From contig NZ_CP152413.1 in NCBI RefSeq assembly GCF_038967635.1, forward strand, positions 1,302,001 to 1,366,000: a stretch of DNA of 64,000 bases, in the 5' to 3' direction. Both the position numbers and the translations under genes were made by a program. The notes under the pieces are model-generated. The model did not search any database. It was not told the origin of the DNA and was given only the letters and a program-made list of their open reading frames with translations. This DNA is from Bradyrhizobium sp. B124 (GTDB taxonomy: Bacteria > Pseudomonadota > Alphaproteobacteria > Rhizobiales > Xanthobacteraceae). Below are positions 63,233-64,000 of the stretch, piece by piece; position 1 is the stretch's first letter, and each line of letters starts with the position of its first letter.

Positions 63233-64000
63233 TCACACGCGAAACAGCTTCGCGTAACGCGCCTTGATCTCCTCGCTCTGCGCCTGCACCTGGACCGGGT
63301 CGGCCTTGAGCATCTTCAGCTTGTCGAGCGGCACGTGCCCGGCCTTTTCCTTCACCTTGGCGTGGAACGAACGGTGCGCGAACTCGTCGGCCAGCATCTG
63401 CTGGGTTTCGGCGCTGAAGAAGTAGCTCTGGAACAGCCGCGCGGCGTTCGGGTTCGGCGCGCTTTTGAACACGCCGCTCGGCACGATGATCAGCGGCGCG
63501 CCCTCAGTCGGATAGACCACCTCGACCGGCTTGCCCTGATCCTTGGCCAGCACAAGATTGTAGTCGTTGCCGTCGGCCATGACCGCGCGCTCGCCGAGCA
63601 GGATCTTCTTCGGCGGATCGGCAGCCGACTGCACCTGCATCACGCGCTGCTGCGCCAGCTTTTCCAGATACGGCCAGCCGAGATCGCGCGCCAGCACGAA
63701 GGTCGCGGTCAAGATCGCGCCGGAGTAACCCGGGTGGCCCTTCACGATCTTGCCGCGCCATTTCGGATCGAGCAGATCGGCGTAGCTCTTCGGCGCCTCC
63801 TCGTGCTTCACCTGCTCGGTGTTGTAGCCGATCACCTCGAACCAGCCGCAGGACGTCGCCGACGTGCCATCAGGATCGATCTGATCGTCGGGAAAATGCC
63901 TGGCGACCTCTTCGGGCAGATAGGCCGCGAGCCAGTCGTTCTTCTTCCAGTCGAGATAATGCGCGGGATCGGTCGAGTTGGCGACGTCGACGGCATGGAT
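63233..64000 (-). CDS. ABC transporter periplasmic binding protein, Fe3+/thiamine/spermidine type (partial)
   Basis: The last 255 residues of an extracellular solute-binding protein; the frame is open to the window edge, so the start and signal peptide are missing. Features: WFEVIGYNTEQVKHEEAPKSYADLLDPKWRGKI, GERAVMADGNDYNLV and VEVVYPTEGAPLIIVPSGVFKSAPNPNAARLF. These match group-1 binding proteins for Fe(III) or small organic cations (AfuA/FutA style). No clear iron-ligand Tyr pair can be assigned from this part. Permease genes would be beyond the window. Confidence 0.78.
   Translation of the reverse strand: MHAVDVANSTDPAHYLDWKKNDWLAAYLPEEVARHFPDDQIDPDGTSATSCGWFEVIGYNTEQVKHEEAPKSYADLLDPKWRGKIVKGHPGYSGAILTATFVLARDLGWPYLEKLAQQRVMQVQSAADPPKKILLGERAVMADGNDYNLVLAKDQGKPVEVVYPTEGAPLIIVPSGVFKSAPNPNAARLFQSYFFSAETQQMLADEFAHRSFHAKVKEKAGHVPLDKLKMLKADPVQVQAQSEEIKARYAKLFRV

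Overview
The window is a high-GC chromosomal segment from an alphaproteobacterium of the Bradyrhizobium type. The indicators are the tig-clpP-clpX-lon block with a nearby HU gene, a glnB-glnA pair behind a sigma-54 type promoter, many small conserved secreted or zinc-ribbon proteins, and dispersed palindromic intergenic repeats of a kind common in this group. This assignment is by recognition, not by a database search.

Layout. 1-15.1 kb is accessory metabolism and surface genes: the end of a Rieske oxygenase, an MFS transporter, two hydrolase/oxidase-type enzymes, a 1474-aa autotransporter rich in glycine, a membrane-anchored LytTR regulator, a frameshifted TRAP binding protein, a decayed UbiA/HAD fragment, a polytopic membrane protein and a methyltransferase. 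15.7-31.8 kb is a 16-kb integrative element in the 3' end of tRNA-Asp(GTC). It is bounded by 50-bp perfect direct repeats, with an intact tyrosine-recombinase-like integrase at the right end and the C-terminal stump of a second, related integrase just outside the left end. This suggests two tandem insertions, of which the outer has mostly been lost.

The element carries a translationally coupled phage packaging operon (terS-like, terL, portal, small genes) but no capsid or tail genes beyond one decayed late-control-D-like fragment. It also carries a serine recombinase, several small regulators, a DUF2971-type protein next to a tiny zinc-finger gene, a KilA-N/antirepressor-like protein, and lipocalin, CBS and cysteine-rich cargo genes. 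Five copies of the palindrome TGCACC-N5-GGTGCA lie in its non-coding regions. They look like operators of one element-wide switch, perhaps run by the small ribbon-helix-helix protein at 29947. The element is either a phage satellite or a deletion derivative of a prophage.

31.8-46 kb is core: tRNA-Asp, HU, peptidase T, a methyltransferase, YciI, tRNA-Val, a GntR-MFS pair with a clear operator, then lon, clpX, clpP, tig and tRNA-Leu. 46-64 kb mixes accessory and core genes: a multicopper-oxidase-like protein that has lost most copper ligands, a mandelate-racemase-type enzyme, a TPR protein, a LysR/SDR divergent pair, a cobalamin-binding radical SAM enzyme, the NAD(P)HX repair enzyme, glnB-glnA, a GlxA-like regulator with a duplicated C-terminal fragment, two periplasmic binding proteins and a haloalkane dehalogenase. 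Four copies of an ~84-bp palindromic repeat cluster in the last 6 kb.
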